Origin: Portulaca oleracea
Lineage: Eukaryota; Streptophyta; Magnoliopsida; Caryophyllales; Portulacaceae
Direction of reading: 5' to 3'
Length of the DNA stretch: 64,000 nucleotides
Assembly: GCA_029582165.1 (NCBI GenBank)
Contig: CM055886.1
Location: 22,134,669-22,198,668 of the forward strand
A program made the position numbers and the translations under genes. Below, piece by piece: positions 33,297-45,990 of this stretch. Position 1 is the stretch's first letter; every line of letters begins with the position of its first letter. A model generated the notes under the pieces. That model had not been told where the DNA came from. It ran no database searches and saw only the letters and a program-made list of their open reading frames with translations.

Positions 33297-34427
33297 GTAA
33301 GCCCTCCCTCTCTACCTTGTTCAAATTCTGATTTCCAAATTCACTTCTTGTAACTTTCTTATTTAACTGTTAGATTTCTTGTGACACTCTTAGCTAAACT
33401 TATTAGCTTCCCTGGAATCTGTGTGACATTCATATTAATATATTTGTGTACGACTGTGAGATACAGAGGACTCCGAGGTAGAAACAACGGTGAATAGCTA
33501 AGGTTTCTTCCAAAGGAAAATTGAGATGGTAAAATCCAGATGGTTGAAAGCGGAAATCATAATACTCTGGTTAAATTTTAGTCATGCAGAATCAAAACCA
33601 CACATTAGGCTTGGACATTCATGTTTGCCACTGTTGAGAATTTGAAATTTGAAATTTAGCTTAGGGTGGTATAATATAATCTCCAATCATACCCAAACAA
33701 TTTCCGCTGGGCACGGGTAGGTGTACTCATATTTAGTACCCGCTAAATATGGGTAATATCTTCCCGGTGAAGCAGAAGAACCGCGGGAGGGACGGGAGGC
33801 TTTGCATTGACATGTTAGAGCTTTATGCAAGTAATCTTTTATCTGATTTTTTACGCAAGTGAGGTCGCCCAAAAATAAATTCTTTGGCGTGGGTTGGTTT
33901 TTCAAGTGCTCGATTTGGTCGTGAATGATGAGATTGCTGTGGTTGTTGACTGATGCCGTAGCAATAGTTTCTCCAGATTTTGTGGGCTGTGTTTTTGTTG
34001 GTTTTCTCATCTCTTTGAAACGAAATTAGTCCTATAAACAGGGAGTATTTGCCCTAAATTTACTGAAATTTATGCAGCAGCTTAACAGGTGGTTCTACTG
34101 AAGCATGTTTTTTGAACTCCCTTTACAAATTCCATGATTCTGTAAATATAGTAAATGCAAGTTCAGGCTAAGATATCTAGCGGAGTTGGTTTCAAAGTCT
34201 ATAACCTACATGTTGGCAAACATAACTATTTGAGCATTGATAACTAGCTGTTACCCTTATTTTCCAAACTCAAATGCTCCATACCATGAATTCAGGATGA
34301 ATTTTTTTGTGGTCAATGGTGAATTTGGTTTCTGTATTTATACTTTTTCCGGTGAACAAAGTCGCTAATGTCATTGCATCATCCTGAAAGCAGAAAACTT
34401 GACAAAGGTAAAGACGAAGAAAGGTGA

Positions 34428-34970
34428 ATGGAGAAGAGAAGCAAAGAACTGTTGGAGTTGGAGCACAGGGATCCTTGTTCTTCAGCAGAGGCTGCTGCTT
34501 TGCTTATTCGTGGAAATGGCAGGAAGTTGCAAGAAGAGAAGAAGCCCAAGCTTGATGGAAAACCCTTCACAGAACCACCCCCTAAGAGCCAAGTACTGGA
34601 TAGAGTCAAGGGCTTTTTAGGAGTCCTATCCGAAGCCAACAAAACTCTCCAGCTCAGACCAGAGGATTACAATATTGAGGTTTTGAACGGGAATGAATCG
34701 GAATACATTGAAATGAACTTGATGCTTGGTGTTGCCGATCTTCATACTTCCGAGGCTGTGGCAGCTGCCGAGGCAGCAATTGCTGGAAAGCAACCTGTTC
34801 TTGATTTGCCACCTAATGCAAGCTCGTCAGATTCAGAAACCAGCAGTGATGATGATGATGACGAGGATGATGACGATGATGATGATGGAGATGAAGATAT
34901 GGAGGATAGTTCTCCAACAAATCAAGATTCAGAAAAGAAACAATCGAAACGTGAGCCAAAGTCTAAATGA
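34428..34970 (+). CDS. NOPCHAP1/DUF4598-like acidic nuclear protein
   Basis: A 180-aa frame. The conserved core is SQVLDRVKGFLGVLSEANK, then a short link and YIEMNLMLGVADLHT, which matches the shape of NOPCHAP1 (human C12orf45, Pfam DUF4598): V-L-x-R-x-K-x-F-L-x-x-x-x-x-A-N, then a V/Y-I-E-M-x-x-x-L block. The C-terminus (about residues 135-165) is an Asp/Glu run ending in Lys-rich SKREPKSK, a possible nuclear signal. In animals the protein is a chaperone linking NOP58 to the R2TP complex in box C/D snoRNP assembly; the same role here is inferred. The start is the first ATG after the proposed 5'-UTR intron. Confidence 0.7.
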   Translation: MEKRSKELLELEHRDPCSSAEAAALLIRGNGRKLQEEKKPKLDGKPFTEPPPKSQVLDRVKGFLGVLSEANKTLQLRPEDYNIEVLNGNESEYIEMNLMLGVADLHTSEAVAAAEAAIAGKQPVLDLPPNASSSDSETSSDDDDDEDDDDDDDGDEDMEDSSPTNQDSEKKQSKREPKSK

Positions 34971-37075
34971 CCCAAAATTGTCGAGCTCTCATGATTTTTG
35001 TTCGTCTCCTATAAAGAATAGTGTATGACAATGGTTGAGTGCAGCTATTAATGGTTTTATACTTGAATTTTGTCCTTGCTGCTGCGTGCTTGATTGAGTT
35101 TGTTTGCTTTGAGTTTGTTTTTTTGATGAAAAAAAATGAAGGAACTTGGGGTTGAAATAGCAGCTGGCCGAGCTAATTGGCTTAAGCACTGCCAATTAGT
35201 AAGTTTATACAGCTGCTTAAATTGAATTATGGGCACAAAACCAGCTCTTGCCTGCATTAGTCCCAGCAGCCAAGATTGATAGTGCTCTACATTCTCTCGT
35301 ATTCCCCTCTTAACTTTCTTCTGATTTACTCATTTTTGCTTTGACCCCAAATTGGCTGTTTTGGAACACAGATTGATTTTCAGTTTCATGCTTGGTAATG
35401 TTGGGGGTTTCTGGCTCTTGCATTTTTCTGAATTGTGGTATTTGTTTCTTTGCTGTTTTTCTTGTTTTGAGTTCTTTTCAATTTTGTTTCTGAGTGTGCT
35501 ATCTGCTTTAGTTTTGGTTCTTTGGAATTGAATTATAGTTTGCATTTTAAGTTACTTGGTGATTTTTTTGCTAAGCTTGTTTGCTTTGCATATTAAACTT
35601 GAATGGGGTTGGGTTTGATTGTTTGTCTTTTTTGCCTTAGTCGCCGCCTTTCTTGTTGCAGTTGATCTCTATGTCCAGTGTTTTGAGCTTCTTAGTTTGT
35701 CTGAGAAAGGGAATGGTTATTTTGCTGTTGAATTTGATCAAGTTTGGGATGTTTAGCTAAAGGATATCATTAATAGTGTGGGTGTTGATATAAGTAGAGT
35801 GACTTCAGATGCTTCAGATGTTGCTCTGTTTGTTTCATGGATGAGAATTTCACTGCTCAGAATATTACTGTGAAGAGTGGGTAAAGATTTTGCCTTAGCC
35901 ATATGCCCATGTAGTGTCCTAGGTGTTTTAATTGTTTTAGTCTCAGTTTAGCCTTGAATTCTATCATTTTCTTAAAGGCATCTGATAGAATTTTATGCTT
36001 CTGCTATGCTGCTGATTTTGTCTGTGTACTATTCCCTGGGTTCATCTTTGCTGTTGCTCTTATGTTGAATAATTAAGCCCATTGCCTGTTTTTTTTCTTT
36101 TCAAAAAGGGTGGTCTGGGTCTATGCTGTTCTTCCCGTTGTTGAACTAAAGAGGGTAAATAGACAAGGCATGTGATGACCTAAAGAAGGTAAATGTTAAT
36201 TGTCTATGAGCAACCTCTTGTTTTTGTTGTATGCCTTACGGTTTTAGCATGTATGAGTTTCATCATGTTGGGTCGTTCATCTTCTTAGGGAGTTAGGGTG
36301 CTTGGTAGATTTGCTTAGACGGAAGCTTGTTTTATTTTTATATGTCCCAGCGTGTGTGAGTTTGGTCACTCATATTGTTTCTTCATGCACTTTCGTGTAT
36401 GGAGAAGATTGTCTATATTTGAACTCTTTTAGATCTCGCTTTAGCAGGTTAAGTCTAGGATTTGTTGTTATTGTTGTTTGGCACGGGGAATTGAGATGTG
36501 GAGTGGAAATGAGTATGCAAGAATTGGTTACTATCATCCCCATATTTGTATTAATGGAAATTGTAGAAAATGGTTGAAATGGGAATAGAAATGAGTATCT
36601 CAACTTTTACTAATCTGTTACTAGGGTAAGGTGGTAATTTATGTTGGAAATTTGTTGGTAAATATTAAATATCAAAATTATTCCTATATTTAATTATTAT
36701 TTACAATATTTCTGACCCAGTTTATTAAAACATTCATGAATTAATTGAGAATATTCTATTAATATGTACTTATTTTAGTTTATGCTTCTACTTATTCTTG
36801 TTTTGAATTATCTCATTCTCATTTCTTTAACACATTCTTATTCTCATTTCTATCATGAATTTTCATTTTGATTTCCATGTAGAATTTTGGTTGTAATTTT
36901 CCAACTTTGAATGAATGACTTTAAACAATTAAAAAAAACATTGCCATGATTTGGAGCAAAATGCATAAATGCTTCGCTTGGGCTGTTCTTGTCCATTTTC
37001 CCCCCTCATCCCTCCTACACTATTTGTCAATTTAAGGTTATACTATAAGATTAAGAAATTTACTAGACAAATTTG
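34971..37075. other. 3' flank of the NOPCHAP1-like gene and T-rich intergenic DNA
   Basis: Runs of T-rich, intron-like sequence to about 36300. Words such as GAATGAGTATC and GAGAATGAG appear inverted around 36490-36850, suggesting an old MITE, but the ends are unclear. No gene supported. Confidence 0.45.
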
Positions 37076-37321
37076 AAATTCCCTTCATCTCTTTTAAATT
37101 GTCAAATTATCTAATTTTTTTTGTACATTTTTATTTGTCAATTTTGCAATTCCAACACTATTATACCCACTTTATAGATAATAAACAAAATTTTATATTT
37201 TTTTATTTAAATTTTTTAGCATTTCCTAAATAGCAATAGGGTCTTTCTATAATAATTTCCTACCATTTTACTCAATTATCTATGGTTGTTAGCTTGACGA
37301 ATAAGAAAGAATGGAGGGAGT
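37076..37321. mobile_element. Degenerate Stowaway-like MITE
   Basis: Left ATTCCCTTCATCTCTTTTAA and the inverse of the right end (TACTCCCTCCATTCTTTC) are a weakly conserved Stowaway terminal pair; AATTGTCAA-type words also match inverted. The left TA is lost. Confidence 0.45.
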
Positions 37322-37439
37322 AAGAATTAAGAAACTATCCCCAAGGAATGAATTAACTTGTCATTGGAATGTAATTGCATAGACTAATAAAATACTATGA
37401 AAAGAAAAAAATATAGATAATGTAATTATTATGAGAGAA

Positions 37440-37900
37440 TGGAAATTTCGTTTTGACGCTCTATTACACTTACCGTCGTCCTGTCGGACTTAGAGGCTTA
37501 TGTTACCTTTACCTCATCTTATGCGGACTTACTGGCTCGGGTTAACCACGCTTTGAGATGCTTTAAATTGTAAAGTATTACATCAGCGGCCTTTGTGCCT
37601 GGGCGCGCGTGGTCCCAAGTCGATTGATAAGTCGACCAGGGGAAGGAAAGAGACAAGAGGTGATCATCCCTCTTCTTTCAACAACTCAACATGACAATTT
37701 CTGAGTAATTGTAACTAGCCTAAGGACTCGAATCAAAGGTTTTACCAACTTTTTGGCTAGGAATGCCTCGCCTAGTTGGAACTCTTTTTTGCTAAAAATA
37801 CGAACATGCTCCCGGAAGCATAAAGCATCCTGCACCCAAACCCTCATGGCGGCCCCCTTCATTCCTTTATATGTCTTTCCTTTTTTTTAAAAAAAAAATG
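37440..37900 (-). mobile_element. Possible tRNA-derived SINE
   Basis: On the minus strand a box-A-like TAGCCAAAAAGTTGG (near 37757) is followed by a box-B-like GATTCGAGTCC (near 37735), with a GC-rich body to about 37560. The A/B spacing is short for a tRNA and the ends and A-rich tail are not clear, so this is tentative. Confidence 0.3.
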
Positions 37901-38049
37901 TGTTCTCTTATTTTAATTCATATCCAAATGATTAAATTTAAATAGTGTTTGAGTCCAAAATTTATTGCATTCTTTTGAGTTTCTCAATCCAACCCATTTA
38001 TATTATTTGTTTATTTATTTATTTTAATTTGTAATATTATTTGGAGTAC

Positions 38050-39165
38050 ACATTATGAGCATAATAGTTATATGTTATGAGCATAGTAGTTATGTGTTAT
38101 GAGCATAATAGTTATGAACATAATAGTTATACAGTATGAAGATTGGTGTAGAGGATTATGAGCATTGACTTTGTAGGTTATGGGCATAATAGTTATAATT
38201 TATGAGCATAATAGTTAGTAGTTGAGGCTTATGAGCATTGGTATTGTATGTTATGAGCATTAAAGTTGTAGGTCATGAACATGTTTTATGTATGCATTAT
38301 GAGTATAATAGTTATAAGTTATGAGTATAGTAGTTGTACTGTATGAGCATTGGTGTAGAGGCTTATGAGCATTGACATTGTAGGTTATGAGCATAATAGT
38401 TATAAGTTATGATCATAATAGTTAGTAGTTAAGGCTTATGAGCATTGCTCTTGTAGGTTATGAGCATTAAAGTTATAGGTCATGAGTATTGGTATTTAGG
38501 GTTATGAGCATAATAGTTGTAAGTTATGAGCATAGTAGTTTGTAGATTATGAACATTGATGTTCACGATTATGAGCAATGAAGTTTAAATTTATGAGCAT
38601 AGTAATTGTAGGTAGTGAGCATCCAAGTTCTAGATTATGAGCAAACTTGTTATAGGGTATGAGCATTGCCACTCAGGGTTATGAGCATAGTAGTTGTAAG
38701 TTATAAGCATAGTAGTTTGTAGATTATGAACATTGATGTTCATGATTATGAGTAATGAAGTTTAGATTTATGAGCATAGTAATTGTAGGTAATAAGCATC
38801 AAAGTTCTAGATTATGAGCAAACTTGTTATAGGATATGAGCATTGGTATTTAGGGTTATGAGCATAGTAATTATAGTAATTTGTAAATTATGAACATTGA
38901 TGTTCACAATTATGAACAATGAAGTTTAGATTTATGAGCATAGTAGTTATAGGTAAGGAACATACAAGTTCTAGACTATGAGCAAGCTTGTTGTACGGTA
39001 TGAACATTGATGCTCAGGGTTATGAGCATAGTAGTTGTAAGTTATGAGTATAGTGGTTGTAGATTATGAACATTAACGTTCACGATTATGAGCAATGAAG
39101 TTTATATTTATGAGTATAGTAACCGTACATAATGAGCATACAAGTTCTAGATTATGAGCGAACTT
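38050..39165. repeat. 1.1-kb minisatellite of ~20-24 bp TTATGAGCAT units with a ~170-bp higher-order period
   Basis: The unit is close to TTATGAGCATAATAGTTATA with variants (ATTGGTGTAG, AGTTCTAGA, GAAGTTTA tails). In the right half a fixed order of about eight variant units recurs: the marker TGTAGATTATGAACATT is at about 38541, 38718, 38882 (one mismatch) and 39058, spacings of about 177, 164 and 176. The left half has the base unit without clear higher-order structure. There is no coding frame. Confidence 0.9.
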
Positions 39166-39400
39166 TTTTTAATTTTTTTTTAAAATGTAGACATGTGTCG
39201 CTTTGTTGGGCTGTGGATCAGGGACGCGGAAGATGCTGGAGCAAAGGCGCGCCCAGAAATAGTGACGCCCAGTGACGTCAAGTATTTTGGGCTCACCATG
39301 CTCCGTGCACCCGGGCTCATGATCCACGCGCTGCTTCTTTGCTGGCCTCCTGAGGCTGGAATGACTTCTTTTTTGCGGTTAAGATTAAGATCATGAGTAA
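39166..39400. other. GC-rich segment next to the minisatellite
   Basis: After a T-rich join, about 39190-39365 is far more GC-rich than its surroundings (AAGGCGCGCCCAG, GTGACGCCCAGTGACG, GTGCACCCGGGC). An open frame covers 39193-39396, but I see no known domain. It may be the non-repetitive part of the element that carries the minisatellite. Confidence 0.4.
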
Positions 39401-39933
39401 ATTTTATAAAATGACCCGTATAGAGGGAAAAACAGTAGCGACAACTTATTATGAATTTATGATGTACAATTAATTCATAACTAATAATGTACGGCAATTA
39501 TGACTCCTTTGCTTCCCAATTGCAGCTGCAACTGTAGCTGAGCGCTGCGTTTTGACATAAGCATGAAGTTTTAGACAGTACAAAAGCAAGACAATTTTAT
39601 TGCCAGAATCCAGATGAGTAACAAAACACCCCCAATCCATCTTATAAAATTTAATTAACACTAATATTAAGATTATATAGATAGATTACACAGGTCCATT
39701 GGATCCTAATAAGTCTTGTCCCTACTTAGGTTTTACACACAAACATAACATCCTACATATGTGCCAAATACTCTTTACCTATGCACTCCAATAATCAACA
39801 CCAGCTTTCACTCATGTCTTCAACCTTCTACTTCAACATGTCACAGCGAAGGTTCAAACACGGGATTGCATTCACAAAATGTCTACCGGGCGGCAAAACT
39901 TGCAGAATTTCTCACCACTCACCACGCTCAGAA

Positions 39934-42900
39934 TCATGGATTGTACCGAAGATGTTGTTCATAGAAGTTGATCAACTGCAGAGAGTGAAATGGGAAAGGA
40001 AAAAAAATGTTGTCAGGTCATAAAAAGAACATCACAAAAATAACCACTGCTTAGTCTACACTCTGGATTCTGCTCAAATGAAGCTTAGCAACAACTAGAC
40101 GTAGGCAGTGACACATTAATTTGAGCAAAAAAGATAGTTTTTCAATCGGGCCAAATAAAGATTTTCATTGACGTAACATTAAACACTTGCTTCGCATTAA
40201 GGTATTCTAGTAAGTTAAAACAGACATACCAGTTGAGGGTAGTTTGCTTTGAGGAACTTATTATCGACCATAGTTTCCTGCCCATCAGACCTACATAATC
40301 AGGTAACAAGTAAACTACAATCAAATTCCAGCTTGTCAAACAAATTAGATGCTATTAAGTATAACACTGACTAGTAAAGTCTTCTAGTAAAAGTCAAAGT
40401 TCTCCAGGGAAACAACAGTTTAGTTAAATACAGACAACTTAAGGCACAGATTAATCAGCAATGCATATAATAAAGGTTCCCCACAAGAGGCTATGACAAA
40501 GCAGGATATGTTGTCGCATGCATTAACCATCCAACATAACCCACCTTCTGTCATGAAAATATGAAACCAAAACAAGCGACACTGCTAAGAAGAAAGAGAA
40601 TCACTGGGGCTCATGGCATTAAAAACATCTCAGACTGCAGAAACTTCCTTGACGGGTATTCGAGCACAAGCACCTCAGAGGTGTTAAGCCTTGTGCACGA
40701 ACCCAACACTCTAACAACTTTGAGCAGTGTTCACCTACGATTACATTGAGCCCAATAACCCAATAGCAATGTGTACTTAAACCCAATAGCTGATCATATC
40801 AGAGTCTTCCAGCTTCTTCACATTGTTTTCACAATTAAAGACGAGTAGACAATAGCACTCAAAATTACCTTCCCCCCCCCCCCCCCCCAACACACACAAA
40901 AAAAAGAATAATAATGATAAAAATAAAAAAAAAGAAGCAAAACCCAAAAATGGGAAACATAAAGGAAAAGAAGGAGAAATCATGCCAGCCTTGATTAGGT
41001 CAGTTGCTAATTTATTATCAGTTGCAAGTCAGACAGTGGAAGCTATTTCTCCCTCACATGAATAGGTAATATAATCATCTAAACAATGAAATTGCATAAT
41101 CTAAAAAGAATTTGGCGAATGAAAGTTACGGAACCACATAAGCTTCATATACAAAAGGGATTAGAATTCAACAGCCACCTGCAAATTCATTGTCTTTTTG
41201 TTAGTGCAGTTTTGGAGATTTTTTTAATTCAAATTTCCTCTACACTGTAACATTGCGGTGATTGTACTAAATATTCCGAGCCTCTCATGATTCATGAGGC
41301 TTCCCCAATTCCCATAAAGAAGAGCAAGAATAGCAAACATACTGTCTTTTGGTTGTACATAACTTTGTATGGTGCTAGCTGAGCGTCATTTCTTTTAATC
41401 CAATTATTAATATATATCTTTTTCCTATTAAAAGAAAATCGTCAAGAGGTTTTACAGCAGGAGTTGGTGGCTAATTTCCAAGAGACAAAGAGCCTCCAAT
41501 ATTATAAAAAAAAATATCCAAAATTTGTATTCATAAAGACGAAATCAATAATAGAGAGAGGAATGAAAGGTCTCATCAAATAGCTCCTTGTTGAATCACT
41601 TAGATTATTTGCAAAATCTGACAATATTTCCAATTCATATATCAGCAATAAAATTTTGAAGACAACATTGGAGTCACAAGAGGACACTGCTTGGACTTCC
41701 TCTTTGACAAATAGTCAAATACTCCCTCTGAGCTCCTAGTTCCACCACAATTATCTCCCCCCCCCCCCCTCCCCTCCTCTTACAACCAACCAACCAAAAA
41801 AATAGTATTTTCCATCTACATAGCCTTCCATTCAATAGGTAAAACAAGCACACCCAACCCCTTTTCTTTCCCAACAAGTCAACACTCAACAACCAAAATG
41901 AACCAATTTTTTAAAAAAAGAAAGCAAGAAAAAAAAAAGCAAAGAAGAAAGTGGAACTGACGAAAGGGTAGCCAACCATCATTCACAATTATCATAGTAA
42001 GCTAGAAGAGACCAACCAGGAGATGGCCCCCTACAATCAATGATAATTTTCAATGCTACAGCTTACAACAGGGCATATAAGTAAGTTGGTCCCCAAGCAA
42101 ATTTAAGGATACTCTTCACCAAATGAGGAACACCATACCCCACTGGCCCACCAACCTAAAGTCTTTTACAAGCCTCCTGCCTAAAATAGGCCAAACTCCT
42201 CCCAATGATCTTCAAGATAGCTCCTCGACAGGAGGACATTGAGAAGGAAGGGAAGCAAGAGCCTTCATCATGAAATATGCTAAAACAAAAATGTTGCATA
42301 AACAATGACCGTTGACTAAAATATGTGGGTGCCGCATACCTCATTGCCACGAAGGTCACTGAAACATCCTGGACATTGTTTGTCACAGATGCTGAATAGC
42401 TTACCGGCTTGATGAGCCTGGTAATTACAACAGAGTTCTTGGAGTTGTCAAATTTCTTCTTGCGGTGACCGTCAGAATTTGCTAGCATCGGCTGTTCAAC
42501 TCTATTACTCAGCCTAATGTTCCCTGGTAATGTATTCCCAGTGTATGCATTGAATGATGTTATATCCTGACTGAACCTGCGTACAGAACCCGATTTCCTT
42601 CGTTTTGCCCCTTTTTGTTGATTACTTTGACCTGCTTCTGTATTGTTCACATTCACATCCAACTGGTAATTTGCAAGGCTGATCCCTTCAACAGGCACAT
42701 GTTGAAACTCCCCTTCACTCGTATTCTGACCAGATGATTGCGCATCATGTTTTTTGTCATTGTTATCAAGACGCGGGGATACAGTCTGAGAGCCATTACA
42801 ATCAGCTTTTCTGGAAGTTCTACATCTCCTCAATCCCTCATCATGTTGTACAACAACTTCAACCATACCGTTCTGAAGATTGGTAAACTTTTCCAAAGCA

Positions 42901-44144
42901 AGAGGGTTGCGAGGTTCATGACCAAGTGTTAACTTAGAGGGCGTTCCCTTGCTCTTGGGTCCACCATAAGAGTATTGCATCTTCTTCTTCGGGTGAGTGA
43001 ACTTGCGTTTGCGCTTCCGAGAGCTCTTTTGCCCAGAACGCAACCTTGAGTCAAAAATCAATATTATAGAGAACTAATTTGACAATGAAACTACAGAAAA
43101 GATCACATGTCTCAAAAGTGGTCAAGAAAATAACCATAAACTAGATAGGGGATGAAGGAGACAAAAACCTTTCTTCATAAGCCTCAACGACATCGGGACA
43201 TGTTTGAAGATGTTCCACAGGCTCCCAGGTGTTAGCACTCTCCGGCCAACCTCGCCTAAATTAAGCACAAACTTTTATCAGATAAAACTATTCTGCTAAA
43301 CCTAAACCAGTCCATTAACTCTATATTGCTTGTCTTCTTTTTCCTGTCCAGGACCAGCTGATACCAAAACTTCCAAATCACCATCCACCACCAGAAAACT
43401 GGGTTCCACCATCAATTGTTCTTATAGATGTTAATCACAAGTCATCAAGAACACCAATTTATGTGACAATTCAAGCTTATATGTGTACAAGCGCTGAATT
43501 TACATAAAAGAAGAGAAGTTATAATTGATACGCACCATTTGATTAGATATTGAGGCTCCCCCTGTATCCATCCAAAAATGAATTCCAGCCGAACATAACC
43601 AAATTAGACACAGAATCCACAAAACCCTAATAACGAATTCCAAATTCCTAACCTAAAATCAGACCAATTTAAAAGCACATACCTTGCAAATCCTCTTTTT
43701 ACGAATAGCTTCCACCTCATAAAACCCCTCTCCCAATTTCTGACGTTGCTCCGCCGTGGCCGAAGCTCCGACCACCGCCTCCTCATTTTCTCTCTCCTCA
43801 CCGTCATATCCTTCCTCCTCCTCCTCTTCTTCTCCCTCTCCCTCTCCCTCTTCCTCCACCTCCACCTCCTCCTCCTCATCGTCTCCGTCTACATCTTCGA
43901 CTTCCTCGGCCTCCGCACCATCGCCGCCGCCGCCTCCGCCACCGTCATCCGGAGAGGCATTCTGTGTGTCCTCAGCAGTGACGCCGGCGGCAGAGTGAAG
44001 GTCGTCGGAGGTGGACGGCGGTGGGTCGGCGTCGGGAGAAGGACGATGATACTCAGACATGGATGGGAACAACGAAAGCGAGTTGGACTCGGACTGAGTC
44101 GGTCCTTGAGTAAGTCCTCCACTGCTGGTGATGAGCTTCTTCAT
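39934..44144 (-). CDS. LHP1: LIKE HETEROCHROMATIN PROTEIN 1 / TERMINAL FLOWER 2, 6 coding exons
   Basis: Minus-strand exons 44144-43683, 43561-43536, 43255-43169, 43044-42340, 40290-40230 and 39975-39934 join in frame with GT-AG introns to give 460 aa (Arabidopsis LHP1 is 445). The protein is the Polycomb-associated reader of H3K27me3. Visible: a long Asp/Glu-rich N-terminus (about residues 45-120); a chromodomain split over exons 1-3 ([13 protein letters not shown], then [18 protein letters not shown]) with the aromatic-cage Tyr, Trp and Trp; basic [10 protein letters not shown] and [12 protein letters not shown] nuclear signals; and a chromoshadow domain split over exons 4-6 ([19 protein letters not shown], then DNKFLKAN and [11 protein letters not shown]). 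The start could also be the second Met at 44060. Exon 2 is only 26 bases and the last exon 42. Confidence 0.93.
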
Positions 44145-45827
44145 CTCGCTCCAATTTCTCTCTCTAGAATGTTGATTCTATGTGTTGGGGTGGGGTTTGG
44201 GTTTCCCTCGCTGGAATTTGATTTTTCAGGTTTTGTGCAGAAGCTGTCCACTTCCAGACAAAAATGGAGGGTTTCTTTTTCTTGTTTCACCATACAACAA
44301 CCCTCCCTCACCGTTGGATTTGGGAAAGAAAACACATTTAATCCACATCCACGGTTACACATTCTCCCAGACGCTCACACCTAGTACCATTTTTCTGTAT
44401 GGAGTAAATTGTATGACCTTGAAAAAATTTATATGAAAAAATTTGACTTTGACTGAAATTGACCAAAATAAACACATTTCAATCGATAGGTAAATTATAT
44501 CGTCCATCCTGGATTAATTTTTTATATGAAGAAATTTTATAAAAGATTAATTACTTTAAAAAGTATTGATATAATAATATTGATATTTTTATAATTAATT
44601 TTATAATTAATATTGATAAATTATTTAAAAATTTTAATACAAATGGTGTACCTAAATAGGTACACCACGGTAGACCATACAACGGTTGATTTCTATCATT
44701 TTGAATGAACATGAATAATCTCATTCGTCTTTCAGTATTTTAGGGACCGAGCTCCTAACTTAGAATGCTAAACATTGGCTATTATTAAACTTAACTTAAA
44801 ATTGAATATTCTATGTCTCTTTTTTATTTATTTGTCCACTTAATTTTCTTGTTTCTTATTATATATCATTTTACATTTTCAAAGTAACTTTTATCTATTC
44901 TTTTTATAAAATTTTGTTGTGTTATCAAATAATTTTATATGAATAAGTTAGGATTTTTGTGACCTTATAAACTTTCCTTAAATATGTAAGGTTTGTGAAA
45001 TTTTTATGCATTTGGGATGTTTGAGTTTAAGTTTTGTTTAAATGAAGAAGTGATGGAAAATAATCTTGATTCTTGGTGTGATTGTTTTCCTAGAATGCCT
45101 TTGTTTGGATCACTTTCACCTGTTGATTTTAATGTGGATTATGGGTGGATTTGGGTTAGTATGGTTGATTTTGTCTTGCTATGTATTGTGGTGGGATTCT
45201 GTAAAGGTTTAGTGTTGCTAGGTTTTAGATTGTCTTTTATTTTTACGTCGATGTTTTCGTGTTTTTTGCCGAGAAAATTTGTTCCGTCGACGGTTTGCAT
45301 TGATTTTGAATAATTGAAAAAATGGAAATGTTGGTGAAATATTAATCATTTAATTCATGTTATTTCAATGTATATGTATAAGTTGAGTAAAATAAAATTA
45401 GGCATGTTTGAGTAGGTTTTGGTATGTCTTGCTATGTATTATAGTGTTAATTTTTGGAACTTTTGTCTTGCTATGTGTTATACCTGGATGAAATTGTTTT
45501 TAACACAATAAACCTAACTTATTCTAATTTATCCTAACTTAATACAATTCCCCAAAAAAAATATTCACTCTAAAAACACAATTCCCAAAAAAAAAACATC
45601 CTAACATATCCTAATCTAACTATCATAACTTAAAACTAAGGTCAAATAAAGTCATCCAAAGAAAAAAATTTAATGTACAAATAAAGTCAAAGATAAAATA
45701 TTACAAGCATTGCATAATCTACAAAACTTGAAGTACAAATAAATAAATAAATAAATTACAAAACAAAAATAAGGTCATTGTTCAAATGTTAAATTTTTTG
45801 TTTTTCATATTATAATTTTATGTACAT
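44145..45827. other. LHP1 upstream region and AT-rich spacer
   Basis: The proximal 300 bp is the presumed LHP1 5' UTR/promoter. The rest is AT-rich. A 98-aa frame at 45017-45313 has no recognisable domain and is not called. Confidence 0.5.
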
Positions 45828-45990
45828 TCGTAGGTCTGCGGGTTGTCCGTGCCTAAATCCAGACCTAGACTTGCCAAATTTTGATAGACGTAGACCCACT
45901 CTAGATCTATTGGGTCCAAAAACTAATGGACCCAGTTCGCCTAAATAGGGCGGGTTTAGAGGCAGGATCCAATGTCATCCATACTACCGA
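45828..45990. mobile_element. Relic of the GGGTC-type hAT MITE family
   Basis: Inverted words GGGTCC, GACCCACTC and GGCGGGTTTAGAGGCAGGATCC-like blocks, ending in GGATGACATTGGATCC on the minus strand, resemble the right end of the 28.7-kb element (GAGATGACAATGGACAGGG). Strongly decayed. Confidence 0.45.

Noticed and set aside
33147..33353. 68-aa frame upstream of the NOPCHAP1-like gene
   Set aside because: It overlaps a probable 5'-UTR exon and reads through a good splice donor at 33297.
38050..39165. CRISPR-like array
   Set aside because: Units are contiguous variants with no unique spacers, in a plant nuclear context; it is a minisatellite.
40868..40888. Poly-C run in LHP1 intron 4, and similar runs near 22901, 41758 and 50607
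   Set aside because: Homopolymers; possible slippage or sequencing artefacts, no function inferred.
43746..44384. 212-aa frame opposite LHP1 exon 1
   Set aside because: It is the antisense of the acidic, GA-rich N-terminus of LHP1; composition artefact.
45017..45313. 98-aa open frame as a gene
   Set aside because: No domain, no splice context, AT-rich surroundings; chance frame.
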